The notes under the pieces are model-generated. The model did no database searches. It was not told the DNA's origin and was given only the letters and a program-made list of their open reading frames with translations. Below are positions 21,651 through 32,632 of a stretch of 64,000 nt of DNA, in pieces. Both the position numbers and the translations under genes were made by a program. How positions within the stretch are numbered: position 1 is the first letter of the stretch; each line of letters opens with the position of its first letter. The DNA is from Branchiostoma lanceolatum (lineage: Eukaryota; Chordata; Leptocardii; Amphioxiformes; Branchiostomatidae), in the NCBI RefSeq assembly GCF_035083965.1, contig NC_089726.1, positions 25,280,559-25,344,558 on the forward strand, in the 5' to 3' direction.

Positions 21651-23507
21651 CTTAAATATAGCTTAAATGTTACTTAATCTTCTTCCAATGTTCAAGCTTC
21701 ATTTACGAATCTCATTAAGCATGCTTAAATACCCGATTTGGTGCAGTGACACATCTAATGAATGTAACGTTAGGTCTGCGAAGTACTTGGGACGTTTTTA
21801 GTGGCTCAAGTTGAGGACATTGTAAATTTGAGATTTAAACCTTCCGATCTAAAGTTGACAATATTAAAAAAAAAATCTAAATAAAAAGCCTTGCCTGTAA
21901 ACATGTGGTTTTCTGGGCGCCTTTGCCCACATTTTTTTAATGTTTGTTTTTGCCCGGCTGCAGACAACATACCGTGTTTGTTTGCTTTGTCAGCAAAACA
22001 AGTTTTCCGGCGACAGCCTTTTAACACCTAGAGTCTTATAATTCGGGTACCTGGTGGCTGTATTGTGTGCCTATCTCTATCCAAGGAGATTATAATCATA
22101 ACGTCCTTGTTCTATTTAGGAGGCTCTTTTAGAACACCACAAATGCGGATTTAATTCATTTTTACTTATTCATGATATGTATCTTTTATATTACGGTACT
22201 ACATCAATGGTCCAATTAAGACACCTTAAGTGTCGATAGTGTGTTTTCTTAAGGGCATGCGCATTTTGATAGGTGAGGCACCTCACATGCAACTTTGGTG
22301 TATTTTTCTTTTTTAAGAGGGCCCGAAATGAATCTTTTCTATCATTCACATAAAAATTCAATTTTTTCTAATACTATAAATGCAAGTTTTGAAACAATTT
22401 TCCGAGAATAAGTTGTTAAAACTGTCACCTAAAAATGTGTGTTCTGAGAAATCTGGTGCGAATTCAAATGAGATGTAAATGATATGCGTGACGTCAAACT
22501 GTGACACTTCTGGATATCCAAATGCGCTCCTTCCGGTGCGGCCATGTGCGCTGATTGGTGCAATGATGCAGTCAATCATGGTGATTGACAGGACCACCAT
22601 CAGTAATCATTCACGCCAAGGTTTCCATATTTGGTTCGCATTTCTGCATATTCATGATCCGTGTTCGTGTAAATGACCATCAGCTGTGATTGTTTACGCC
22701 CGAGTTCCATATTTGGTTCTCTATTCTGCTACTCCGCTGAATCACGGCGAACGATTTCCACTGTTTTTCTCGCAACCGTTGATCCTAAAATTCCACACAT
22801 AATGTGGGAGATAGACTGACCCGTGGACTCCCTATATAACAGTTTGGTTTTGCAAACTGTTTTGCTCAATTTAAAGTATCGACGATAAACCTAACCCGGA
22901 AGTGACACAGAGCGCATCCTGGATAGACACCCAGTTGCTATCCCAATATGTCGGCAAATGGCGACGTTTCTGGATATCCAGAATCCGCTCTTCTGCTGAC
23001 TATCCCAATATGCCGCGCCTCGTTGGTAATAGCCGTTCGGTTCGCGCTTGCGCACTACTGCCTACGACGTTGAGCGTTCGAACAGCAGACCCCTCTTGCG
23101 GACAGGACCATATTGCAGCAGATTTCACCTTTGACCCCATTACCACATGTGCCGCGCCCATTGTTTATCGAGGAAAACAATGCTGAGAATAGAGGAGCAA
23201 ATGCCGCTTTTGTTTTCAAAATGATTACGCCAGGACTAGAGGTGGGCTCTGGCAGTTTCACAAGGTAAAGAATGGTAAGTTTATAGCGTTATCCCATTGC
23301 CAAACGTACGTACTGTCGGAAAATAAGGCTTCTTGCAAGTTGCATGTGCTCGGCGAAATAGTTACATAATTTGTTACGTGGGAGGGGGGCTCGTGTATGT
23401 ACCGGTGCACGTTTGTACCTGTATCAATACAGTTCACTTCCGTATTCGTGTGCAAGAAGTCACAGTACACCACTATTATGAAAGTGAATTGAATGCATGG
23501 TAAATAT
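21651..23507. other. Intergenic; dispersed repeat with TGGATATCCAGA words
   Basis: No gene is supported. 22955-23000 (GGCGACGTTTCTGGATATCC onward) recurs at 33527-33575, with related words near 22508, 22690 and 33955-34040. This marks one dispersed element family. A CCGGAAGTGACAC word near 22896 resembles an ETS site, but no first exon follows that I can defend. Confidence 0.35.
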
Positions 23508-23510
23508 TTA

Positions 23511-25917
23511 GGGACCATACGATATTTAGCGGGGGGGGGAGGGGTGGTGCACTGGAAGTCTGGTCAAAATTTTTTTCCATGACCCTCCCCCCCACTTCAA
23601 AAAATTTTTCCATGACCCTCCCCCCCACCTCGAAAAATTTTTCCATGACCCTCACCCTACAGGTATCGTGTAAAAATGGTAGAAAAACGACCCCCATTTA
23701 TAAAACAACTACATGTACTACGTACTTGTATATGGACATCGGGCGTCCACTTGGGATAGCTGATGACGCATGCTATAAAACAAGAACCGGGAACCAGCGG
23801 TTGTCGGTAACGTTACCAGAGGCGGCAGCAAAAAAAATCAAATTGTATTGGGGGCAAGACAGTTGAGAAAATTTTGAAATCGGGACCCTTTGAACTGCTA
23901 TATGAGAGAAAAAATTTTGCTGGAAGAGTAAGCTAAGTTTAATCAAGCAGATATATAGACATCTCTATTGTAAAAAGAAAAACAGCTTGATTTTGGGGGG
24001 ACGATGCCCTCCGACATATTTTTCGCCGCGGGAGGCGCGACATGCATCCGCAGGAAAATCTAAAAATCTTTAACCATTGAAATGCTATTTCCCGAATTTT
24101 GATGAACAAATTTTGCTGGTAAACAAAGGAAGTTTAAACTTTAATGACCCAGGGGCGAAGCCCCCCGGAAGCTCTTGCATTTTTAGGCTATTGAGAAGGC
24201 TTCTTTTTCAGTTTTGAGGGTCATATTTATGATAATCATGGTAGTCAATCAACTTCTATTCTCCACAGGACCTTGACATACAATACTTAAGTTTAGGTGA
24301 AACCGTGAAAGACAACTAAAAACTCAGAAACAACAATATCAATAGTTTATTCAAGGAGATTTTAACCTCGCTGGTTTATTTAGCTACTCAAAAATATCAA
24401 TAGTCGATACCAGTTTTCCGTTTTTTGACTGTGTCCGTCTTCTCCGAAGTCGAAGCGCTACAATATCGTCGCTGTCAGAAGTTCTCTTCGGTGCGAAATA
24501 AGAAGCGATATTCCTGGTATTCCCACGCTTAAACGCTGACATGGTTCCAGAAAAATCGCCGCCGAGGCGGTCGTCCCTCGGCGACGTAACTCACTCGGTG
24601 GCGAAAGTCCCTTTGTCGGCATAATTTAGAGAACCTTGGCCCGTGTTAATAGAAATCGCGTCACCCCCCAAGATTTCCCAAATATATACGCCGCCGTTCC
24701 AGGAAGCCTCTGAAACCGCTGTTCTGCGTCAAATTGTAACTACTACAGAAAACGTGGAACTGAAAGTTCAAGGAACGTAAAAATCACCGGTCGCCAGAAG
24801 TTCGCTGGTAGTTCCAACTCACGTATTTTCCCAGGAAATTGCCGCTGATTGACAGTCGGCAGCCTTTGATGACAGTCGCCAAGGCGCCAGAAAGACTAGA
24901 TGCCCTGGGAACAAGGCAAGGTGTGGGCGGCGCCACAAATTTGAAGCAGCCGAATCGTCCAATCATGGCGAAGCTTATCAATTTAGTTGAAACATTATCT
25001 TCCTACTTTGGTAGAAATGAATTTTCTGTGCATCAAATGTATTCACTGTTCTGGATGGAAAAATGACATAACCTTGCTCCAGAAATTTGTCAGAAATACA
25101 GTTGAAAATTAATTCTCTCCCGCACTGACAAAGAAAGGAATCTTTTACGTTAAAAAAAAACAGCTTCTGTGTTGCTCAACTGCGGACTATCAACTTCCAA
25201 ATAAGGAGATTACCCGGAATCTGATACATTTACGGCTGTTCTAATAGTCCGGGACCCACCCCGCTGATCGTCACAGAGAGGCGTACTCGGCCATGTCGGC
25301 TACTGTTTACGTTTTGGCGCGATGCTGCCGGGTGTACTCTCCAAGCAGAGCATGGATTTCGGCTGGTTTTTGACGTGTTTTTAGGCGTTTTTGCCGGGCT
25401 TTCTACTTTGTCTAGACAAAAAAAAAGATGACAAAGTAGAAAGTCCGACAAAAACGCCTAAAAACACGTCAAAAACCAGCCGAAACCCATGCTCTGCTTG
25501 GAGAGTAGCCGGGTGGGAGGGGCTGTGAGATATTAAAGATCGGAGCGGTAAGGCGGGGTGCTAATTTAGAATTTGGTACCTCCCTTAGAGCTGATAGCTG
25601 GATAGCTTCCTGTGAAACAGTGGAGGCGCGTGCTGGACGTGTGCTTCGGCATGTTTACTACGGTAGTTTTGTATTTTTTTGCCGCTACGCTGGGTGAAAA
25701 GACAGCATAGCGGGCTATTTACAGCGTCGGTTTGTCGGCCCACAGCATAATGTTAATGCACAACAATTCAACGGATTCGCAAAAAAAAAAGTCCATGACC
25801 CTCCCCCCCAACCCAGAATTTTTTTCCATGACCCTCCCCCCCACCCCGAAAATTTTTTCCATGACCCTCCCCCCCCAACGCACCACCCCTCCCCCCCGCT
25901 AAATATCGTATGGTCCC
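23511..25917. mobile_element. Non-autonomous PIF/Harbinger-like element, TTA target
   Basis: The terminal inverted repeats begin GGGACCATACGATATTTAGC at both ends (about 38 bp, differing mainly in G-run length). They are flanked by TTA at 23508-23510 and 25918-25920. A TTA/TAA 3-bp target is the PIF/Harbinger signature. Just inside each end lie two or three copies of a TTCCATGACCCTCCCCCCCA word, in the same orientation at both ends. No transposase frame is seen. A 173-bp palindrome (25335-25507) lies inside. Confidence 0.75.
25335..25507. repeat. Inverted repeat with 78-bp arms inside the Harbinger-like element
   Basis: 25335-25412 pairs with 25430-25507 around a 17-base A-rich loop. The pairing is nearly perfect. 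It could be a nested MITE or a structural part of the host element. Flanking GCCGGGTG words on the left and the right read in the same direction and may be a target duplication. Confidence 0.8.
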
Positions 25918-26349
25918 TTACAGAGGAGTTGTTGTAGGAAGCCATTACGGTAGTGTAAGGGGAGTGTGGATTCTTCATAATTTTTTTTCAATCCGAGAGT
26001 CTCCTTTATTTGCATGTTCAGGTAAAAGGTAACGACGAATATGCAATGTACATGGGCATGGACCATAGATACACAAAGTAGTGCACAGTACTTATTCAAG
26101 TAATAGTGTTCTTCTGTACAATGGCAATTCTGGACTATACATCATGTACATGTATTACTACTGAGCATAAACTGGACTATAACATGTATTACCATACACA
26201 TATGTATTCTTGGTAATACATAATATTACTATACATTTTTTTTTTCATGTTACATTGGAATGAAACTACATATTTCTTTGTTAAGTATATGCAATTCAAT
26301 TAAAGAGCATGCACAGACATTATGAAATTCATGTTTACAGGGAATTCTT

Positions 26350-26622
26350 TCACAACCTCTTCTGGCGTGGGGTTGGCTGAGGCACACCCCCCACACGTGA
26401 CGGACACGTCATTAGGAGATGGCGATCTAGTAGGATCTTAATGCCCTTCAGTTTGTCAGCAATGCTGGTGGTGGACTCAATGCCCTGCTCCCCAAAGAAC
26501 CCGAGCCCAAAACCCCACTGCTTCATCCAGGGCACAGCATGGGACTCCAGTATGTGCATCTTCATAGGAATGGTGGAGCGAGGGAAAGATGCATGGAAGC
26601 ATGAACGCTTTAATAATGTCAT
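26350..26622 (-). CDS. Terminal exon of a multicopy KMHxLExH...GEQGxES protein (transposon-associated)
   Basis: On the minus strand the exon follows GGTTTTACAG and ends with a stop at 26350-26352. It encodes FPRSTIPMKMHILESH, a WGFGLGFFGEQGIES segment and LKGIKILLDRHLLM. From memory, this KMH.LE.H / GEQG.ES pattern recurs in many multicopy, probably transposon-derived proteins of cnidarians and cephalochordates; I cannot give it a formal name. A second, broken copy lies at 42251-42444. Upstream exons are uncertain; 28883-29079 is a candidate, but its phase does not fit directly. Confidence 0.5.
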   Translation of the reverse strand: MTLLKRSCFHASFPRSTIPMKMHILESHAVPWMKQWGFGLGFFGEQGIESTTSIADKLKGIKILLDRHLLMTCPSRVGGVPQPTPRQKRL

Positions 26623-26718
26623 CTGTAAAACCAAATGCAAGTTTTTGTTATGATAATAATATATAACTTATAGTTACATTCATTTATATGATCATAAAAC
26701 TGTATTTGGTTTTGTTTA

Positions 26719-28725
26719 TTACCTTCGCGACGAATGGTTTCGTCGAGAAGGTTATGCGACGGTGCTTGTCTGTGTGTCTGTTAGTGAACAGAATAAGTCG
26801 AGAACGCCTGGATGGTTTGTTGTCGTAGTTGGTGTGTCGGTGTGTATGTGTCAAATCTCAAGATGATTAGATTTTGGGCAAAGTGTTTTGCATAATTAAC
26901 GAGAAAAGTGTAAAAATGTGTTCAATTGTATGCTTTACTATGCGTTCTGGTTGGGACGTGTGGGGTGTATTGTTTCAGGGGATATTGATGGGGTCACAGA
27001 TGGGGGGCAAAGTTGGTCATGAGGGGTCAGGCGGGAGACGTCAGTTATTGGGAAAAATTGGCTATCAGCCAGCTGTATTCATTGGTGTGGAATGTGGTGG
27101 ACGAGGCAAAAGTCAGATGTCGGAAGGGGTAGGGAAAAGGTATTAGGAGAAAGTGGTGTGGAATTGGGCGGGGGGAGACCAAAATTGGATATACACTGCC
27201 TTACCTCGGGGAGAACCAGCAGTACTCGTGTGTCACAGTATGGGAAAAGGACGTTGTTCAGGGTAGGTGAGTTAACCATGTTATATCTAAGAAGGAAGAG
27301 GCGATTGACAGGAAGACCAAGGTTGCGCTGGGGCATGCCCTAAAGGCTTTAACGGCATTGTGAGAATTATCCTGGCGTCACTGGTAAGAAATCGATGAAT
27401 ATCGCTATGACTTTACGAAGTGAACGGGAAAATAAGACGCTACACTGACATTTGAAAAGAAAACGTTTATATAAAGAAGCCGTTGACAGTCTCTAAGTCC
27501 CTTCTGTGGCAAAGTAGGGTTCGTGACATAAGTCCCCTCTGAGCGCAATGTGTTGGTTTACATGTTATATTACGCAACTTGTATGGCCGTAAAGCCAATA
27601 AAGGAATAGTATTGTTGGAGACAGCATGGGAATACCGAGGATGTCAGTGTGTCTGTTAGTGAACACGATAAGTCGAGAATTCTTGGAAGGATTGTCTTGG
27701 TATTTGGTATGTTGGTAGGTCTCGATGAAACCTGAAAATGATTAGATTTTGGGCCCCCTATCGGCTTGTTACGGTACTGCAGCGGAACTTCATGTTATGA
27801 TATCTCGTGTTGTGGACATGCTATGGAACTGATTTTTGAGTGGTAGATAGCTCGTTGGGCAGAGAGTAAGTGGTATAGGTTTGGGCCCCCTAGCAACTTT
27901 TTTGGAACTGCAGGGGTAGGTTTTGCTTCAGACTTTGAAAGGGAATAACTCAAGAAGGGCTTGATGGAAGGTCATGATTTTTTGCATGTACATAGCTTGA
28001 GCGATGATGTACATGATTGGATACTTATTATGCAAATCAGTAACTAATTTGCATAATTAATGAGGAAAGTTTATACATTCATCAATTTCCATGATAGGAC
28101 TCGCAAACATGTGACATATGTAACTGAGGAAGAGAGAAATATTAATAGATATCAGCTATGCAAATGAGAACCTCATTTACATAATTAATGAGAAAATAAT
28201 ATAACTCGAGATGGGCTTGATGGATGGTCATGATTTTTGGTATGTAGATAGCTTATGTGATGCTTTGTATGATTGGATGATAATTATGCAAATCAGATTA
28301 TAATTAATGAGGCAATTTTAAAAACCTGCTGTGTTCCATGATATGACTATTCAAATATGTGACATTTGTAACTGAGGAAGAGAGGAATGTCAATAGATAG
28401 AAATTATGCAAATGTAGGCCTAATTTGCATAATTCATGAGAAACTACTTTCATTCCATACTAGTAAATAACGGCAATTTCATACTTGTAGCATTTAGAAG
28501 TTGTGTGAATGTGAACACCATTGAATCAAATTATGCTAATAAGGAGCTTATTTGCATTATTGATGAAAAATGTTAGCATAACCTTCTTTGTTAAGCTCAT
28601 AATCATAACAAGGAGGTTTGGACAACTTATGTTATTTGGGTGAGGAGGATCAACTGGTATGATTTTTGATTGATGAAAAACACTCCTAATACGTCAGTCA
28701 TAAAGGTCAAAATCATTTCGCGAAG
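26719..28725. mobile_element. AT-rich TIR element, probably hAT-like and nested
   Basis: The ends ACCTTCGCGAC (26722) and TTCGCGAAGGT (28715) are inverted. Just inside the left end is the TCTGTGTGTCTGTTAGTGAACA-type segment that recurs near 27640 and, in reverse, at 56530-56640. This suggests two or more nested family members. The interior holds many TTATGCAAAT/ATTTGCATAA words. A GC-richer block at 26900-27350 with AGGACGTTG words may be foreign. No complete gene is present. Confidence 0.5.
27945..28450. repeat. Two-unit tandem repeat, about 256-bp period
   Basis: GGTCATGATTTTT starts near 27971 and 28227. Both are followed by TGTA.ATAGCTT, a GATTGGAT word and ATTATGCAAATCAG. A third, weaker unit may continue to 28570. 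The repeat is part of the AT-rich element. Confidence 0.65.
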
Positions 28726-28882
28726 GTATGAGGTCGTAGAACTCTTGTTTCTTAATGTGTTCTGTGGCCCATTATGATAATGTTAAAAATAACACATATG
28801 GATATGTAAACCATTCACTATGCTTGTGTCTAGAGTCCATTAGGTTGAACATTTCAATGAGAACAAGTGTTGTGTGACTTAC

Positions 28883-29079
28883 CTAGGGAGGATATGTCTT
28901 CTTCTGACACAGGTTTGGCGTGCGGATATTTCCTGTGGCAATCGACGAAGAGCTGGAATATCTTGCCATACCTCCAAGCCTTGAGTCCTTGTGGTCAAGG
29001 CAAGTGGCATGTCATGCTCTTCTACAATCACACGGGCCTTAGTGGCAGCTATCGAAGTTATTTGCTCTATCGGGGCTTC
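28883..29079 (-). CDS. Exon-like segment, unknown protein
   Basis: On the minus strand an acceptor-like CTAG precedes a 197-bp frame without stops, which ends AG before GTAAGT. It encodes ARVIVEEHDMPLALTTRTQG and VWQDIPALRRLPQ, with balanced amino-acid composition. It ends in phase 2, which does not join the 26622 exon directly. The plus strand is also open here, so the strand is not settled. I do not recognise the family. Confidence 0.35.
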
Positions 29080-29231
29080 CTAGATCCTGTAGAAAACAAT
29101 ATGTAGATGGTTATTTTGTTTGTATAGTATTTCAAGTCGGTTAAGTTATTTAGATTATACTTTGTAGAGAGGGTAAGACAAGTCAAAGTCATGGTGAAAT
29201 TAATTTTTACTTCTCAGTTTCATTAATTGCT

Positions 29232-29237
29232 TTTATT
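29232..29237 (-). terminator. Possible polyadenylation signal AATAAA
   Basis: AATAAA on the minus strand lies 10 bases after the stop codon of the 29247-29453 exon. This is unusually close but possible, and it supports reading that exon as the last one of a minus-strand gene. Confidence 0.4.
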
Positions 29238-29246
29238 TTTAGACAG

Positions 29247-29453
29247 TTATGTTGATCTGTTGATGTCATGTAGCATCTCTTCAAGTACATCCTTTTCTAC
29301 CCCCTTCAGCTCCAGAGCCATGAAGTGCTGTTGGCTGCCGCCACTCGCCTTTTCACGAACTGTCCTGAGCTCCCCAATTCTTCTTGTTTCAGTGGATGAG
29401 CTGACCTCAGTGGTAGGCTTCCTAGCCTTTGTTACTTTCATTAATGTTATTGG
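29247..29453 (-). CDS. Possible terminal exon of the minus-strand gene
   Basis: The exon follows CAACTTTTACAG and reads PITLMKVTKARKPTTEVSSS, then a charged helix with ALELKGVEKDVLEEMLHDI, ending INRST and a stop. Acid/base-rich composition with a helical end looks like a real protein terminus. The start is phase 0, while the upstream candidate exon (ending 29794) leaves phase 1, so an extra small exon would be needed. No family is recognised. Confidence 0.45.
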   Translation of the reverse strand, partial: PITLMKVTKARKPTTEVSSSTETRRIGELRTVREKASGGSQQHFMALELKGVEKDVLEEMLHDINRST

Positions 29454-29793
29454 CTGTAAAAGTTGACAAAGTGATACACTTTGATAAACATCCTACTGAT
29501 TTAATTCTGCACATCAAATGGCATCTCAAGTTTTTTCTACAATGTTAACTCAAGCCAAGGAAAAGCCTCAGAGCCACATGTTTTATATAGAAATCTCATT
29601 GGAATACATATTAAGTTTTATGATACACTACACTTAGTATGCCTGTATATTCAATATTTGCTAGATAGTTCATAATCTCTCTCCTAAAAATTGTATTCTA
29701 CTTACAGATCCTGTGTAATGAATGAGCAGTTCATTGAGAAAACAACATCTACTAAGGTTAAAGATTTCTGCAGCTCTGTTTTATGTCACTCAC

Positions 29794-31172
29794 CAGTCCC
29801 CCTGTCTTGCAGGTGATTGTTTTCCCATCTGGAGAAGCAGCCAACTGCCGTTTGATCAGCGGAAAGAGCAGCTCGCTTTCCCAGGGCTGCTCTCTCCAGC
29901 TTCCTCAGGACCTCCTGCACAGCTGAGGTAGGAAATGTAGAGGGGAGGGTAGAAGCCTGAGGCGGGAGGGTGGCAGCTCTAGAGGGGAGGGTGGCAGGTC
30001 TAGAGGAGAGAGTGGCAGCTCTAGAGGGGAGGATGGCAGGTCTAGAGGAGAGAGTGTCAGCTCTAGAGGAGAGAGTGTCAGCTCTAGAGGAGAGAGTGGC
30101 AGCTAGAGAGGGGAGGGTGGCAGCTCTAGAGGAGAGAGTGGCAGCTCTAGAGGAGAGAGTGGCAGCTAGAGAGGGGAGGATGGCAGCTCTAGAGGAGAGC
30201 GTGGCAGCTCTAGATGGGGAGGATGGCAGCTCTAGAGGGGAGGATGGCAGCTCTAGAGGGGAGGATGGCAGCTCTAGAGGAGAGAGTGGCAGCTCTAGAG
30301 GGGATGGTGTCAGCTGGAGAGGGGAGGGTGGCACCTGGAGAGGGGAGGGTGGCAGCTCTAGAGGAGAGAGTGGCAGCCGGAGAGGGGAGGATGGTAGCTG
30401 GAGAGGGGAGGGTGGCAGCTGGAGAGGGGAGGGTGGCAGCTCTAGAGTAGAGAGTGGCAGCTGGAGAGGGGAGGGTGGCAGCTGGAGAGGGGAGAGTGGC
30501 AGCTGGAGAGGGGAGGGTGACAGCTGGAGAGGGGAGGGTGGCAGCTGGAGAGGGGAGGGTGGCAGCTCTAGAGGAGAGAGTGGCAGCTGGAGAGGGGAGG
30601 GTGGTAGCTGGAGAGGGGAGGGTGGCAGCTGGAGAGGGGAGGGTGGCAGCTCTAGAGGAGAGAGTGGCAGCTGGAGAGGGGAGGGTGGCAGCTGGAGAGG
30701 GGAGGGTGGCAGCTGGAGAGGGGAGGGTGGCAGCTGGAGAGGGGAGGGTGGCAGCTGGAGAGGGGAGGGTGGCAGCTGGAGAGGGGAGAGTGACAGTTGG
30801 AGAGGGGAGGGTGGCAGCTGGAGAGGGGAGGGTGGCAGCTGGAGAGGAGAGAGTGGCAGCTGGAGAGAGGAGGGTGGTAGCTGGAGAGGGGAGAGTGGCA
30901 GCTGGAGAGGGGAGGGTGGCAGCTGGAGAGGGGAGGGTGGCAGCTGGAGAGGAGAGAGTGGCAGCTGGAGAGAGGAGGGTGGTAGCTGGAGAGGGGAGAG
31001 TGGCAGCTGGAGAGGGGAGGGTGGCAGCTGGAGAGGGGAGGGTGGCAGCTGGAGAGGGGAAGGTGACAGCTGGAGAGGGGAGGGTGACAGCTGGAGAGGG
31101 GAGGGTGGCAGCTGGAGAGGAGAGAGTGGCAGCTGGAGAGGTGAGGGTGGCAGCCGGAGACATGTCTCTAAC
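29794..31172 (-). CDS. Candidate exon containing a LPPSPLQ-type repeat, or a short exon 29794-29922
   Basis: On the minus strand an acceptor TTTTCAG precedes 31172. The frame then stays open through the whole 21-bp minisatellite as a leucine/proline heptad (LPPSPLQ). It continues into nonrepetitive AVQEVLRKLERAALGK and a cysteine/tryptophan segment, with donor GTGAGT at 29793. A second acceptor (TACCTCAG before 29922) would give only the nonrepetitive part, leaving the minisatellite intronic. Because the 21-bp unit keeps all frames open, openness alone is weak evidence. The plus strand also has AG and GT borders here (29813, 29929), so the coding strand is unproven. Confidence 0.35.
29942..31165. 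repeat. Minisatellite, 21-bp unit, about 58 copies
   Basis: The unit is GGAGAGGGGAGGGTGGCAGC plus T. Two main variants are ordered along the array: CTCTAGAG-type units fill the left third, CTGGAGAG-type units fill the right two thirds, and a mosaic zone lies between. The purine-rich strand is strongly G-biased and has runs able to form G-quadruplexes. The unit length is a multiple of three, so long frames appear on both strands. Confidence 0.95.
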
Positions 31173-31345
31173 CTGAAAATGATAATGACCATGATGATGT
31201 TTTTGTCACAAACAGGAAGCCTGCAGCGTACAAAACCAGATCCACAAGTACCCTTCATATCTACTCAATTGTGGCCAAGGTGTGGGAGAAATTTCCTGGA
31301 GCAGATTGGTCTCATCAGCCATTATACTGTTTTTCATTCTTTGTT

Positions 31346-31932
31346 GTAAGCAATACCTGTTACATTTATGGGTAGTATATTTATGTCAACTATTGTTTCA
31401 TCTGTCACAAATCACTTTATATTTACTGTATTGTCTTCTTTTATGTGGCATGAATTGTTTATCTTGTGTCCTTATGAAAACAGGATAGTAAAACAAGAAG
31501 CATGGACAAGACAAACAAACAGAATGGACCACTTTTGCTATGTGTATTGTTGTAGACAGTATTGTTTTTGATAATATGATAAAATATGAGTGTATTTTTC
31601 AATCATAACTCTGATATTCTTTGAGAATGAGGACAGTGACCCAGTATTTTAGGACTATGCATACCTTTATTATTAAACTTTAACATTATGGAATGAATAA
31701 AAAGTCCCATGGCCTGATGAGGTGTTTAGATTTTAGACTTACAACTTGCATCCATGTAGCTTTGTCCTTCGGAGTAATTCTACTTATTCAAATGGTTGTT
31801 CTGGTATGAGTAATCGATGGCACTTATCATTAATTGAGATGGACGTGAAGACAATAAAATCACACAGCCGATCAAGTGTTTTCTATCTGTTGTTCGAATG
31901 AATGAGCTGTGTACATATGAACATATGCTTAC
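31346..31932. other. No supported gene; possible intron
   Basis: AT-rich sequence between exon-like segments. On the plus strand 31217-31344 could be an exon (AAACAG before it, GTAAGC after it) reading HIYSIVAKVWEKFPGADW. It competes with minus-strand readings and I could not decide. Confidence 0.3.
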
Positions 31933-32319
31933 CCTTCGTCGCTTCCTCGGAGGGATGTACTCTGGATGGTTTAAGTACAGAGAGGTGGAGTCAACGGTGC
32001 CACTGCACGCCGTGCAGATTGACGCACCGTCGACTCCTCCATCCATCTCCTTAAATACTCGTTCCAGTCGTGCCGGGTCGTGCCAGTCGTGCCGGGTCGT
32101 GCCAGTCGTGCCGGGCACTGAAGGAGCGTCGTGGAGTGCCTGCCCGTTGGTGGTGCGGGGCAGGAACACATCAGAGGGGCTCGCGTGGCCTCGGCATAAT
32201 CTGCTGCCGAGGGGCAGCCCAAACTTTCTGCACGACGGCAGGTCAATTTCAATAACTTTTCCCTGCCGACACCCCTCTGACATCCATGTCCTGCCCCGCA
32301 TGAAGCAGAGTCGCTCCAT
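31933..32319 (-). CDS. Candidate first coding exon of a minus-strand gene
   Basis: ATG sits in a strong context (GCCATGG). The frame gives 129 codons and ends RKRRR exactly at AAGG before GTAAGC, phase 0. The peptide starts MERLCFMRGRTWMSEG and includes an ICTACSG motif. A short internal duplication codes for a TTGTTRHDW-like stretch, because the DNA there repeats a 19-bp GTCGTGCCGG unit. CCGGAAGT, an ETS-type promoter word, lies about 25 bases upstream of the ATG. No family is recognised. It may begin a gene whose later exons are at 29794-31172 and 29247-29453. Confidence 0.45.
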
Positions 32320-32454
32320 GGCTAGCCGGCTGTGAGAAACTTCCGGGTTCCCGCTAAAGATCAGTACGTAGGGAGAGTTGCGGGGTCAATCAAATATGTA
32401 ACAGTGGGGGTTCAAGCGCCTCCAACTGACCAGGCTAACTGGTCGCGACCTTTT

Positions 32455-32522
32455 AGCGTAGTTGTTAAGGCGTGCGTGCCTGTGATCTGGCCTCCGGTTT
32501 CGGCGTGAGTTCGAATCTCGGT
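32455..32522 (+). tRNA. tRNA-like sequence (pseudo), identity unclear
   Basis: An A-box-like GTAGTTGTTAAGGCG is followed about 45 bases later by a good B-box, GAGTTCGAATCTC. The length between boxes suits a tRNA with an extended variable arm, or a decayed one. No convincing acceptor stem can be drawn, so I read it as a SINE head or pseudogene. Confidence 0.45.
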
Positions 32523-32569
32523 TGGGATCACTTCTGTTTCTACTCACTCCTTGATTTGTTTCACTGGTT

Positions 32570-32632
32570 CCCACACCGGAAACCGAACCCGGGCCTTGGC
32601 GGTGAGAGCGCCAAATCCTAACCACTACGCTA
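32570..32632 (-). tRNA. tRNA-Glu(CTC)-like sequence, probably pseudogene or SINE head
   Basis: On the minus strand it reads TAGTGGTTAGGATTTGGCGC, then TCTCACCGCC, giving a CTC anticodon loop of Glu type, and then CCCGGGTTCGGTTTCCGG. These match the D, anticodon and T arms of an animal tRNA-Glu. The 5' acceptor strand is replaced by TTTTAGCG and does not pair with the 3' side, and the B box has G where A is usual. It is therefore derived from tRNA-Glu rather than a clean gene. Confidence 0.6.

Noticed and set aside
29942-31165. CRISPR-like array
   Set aside because: There are no unique spacers; units abut directly and the context is animal DNA.
31217-31344. Plus-strand exon reading KVWEKFPGADW, thought to be a TTF/hAT zinc finger
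   Set aside because: The cysteines expected in that finger are missing and minus-strand readings compete; left undecided.
29970-31349. 459-codon Gly/Ser/Trp-rich plus-strand frame
   Set aside because: It is produced by the 21-bp minisatellite; its heptad has no known domain and the ends lack support.
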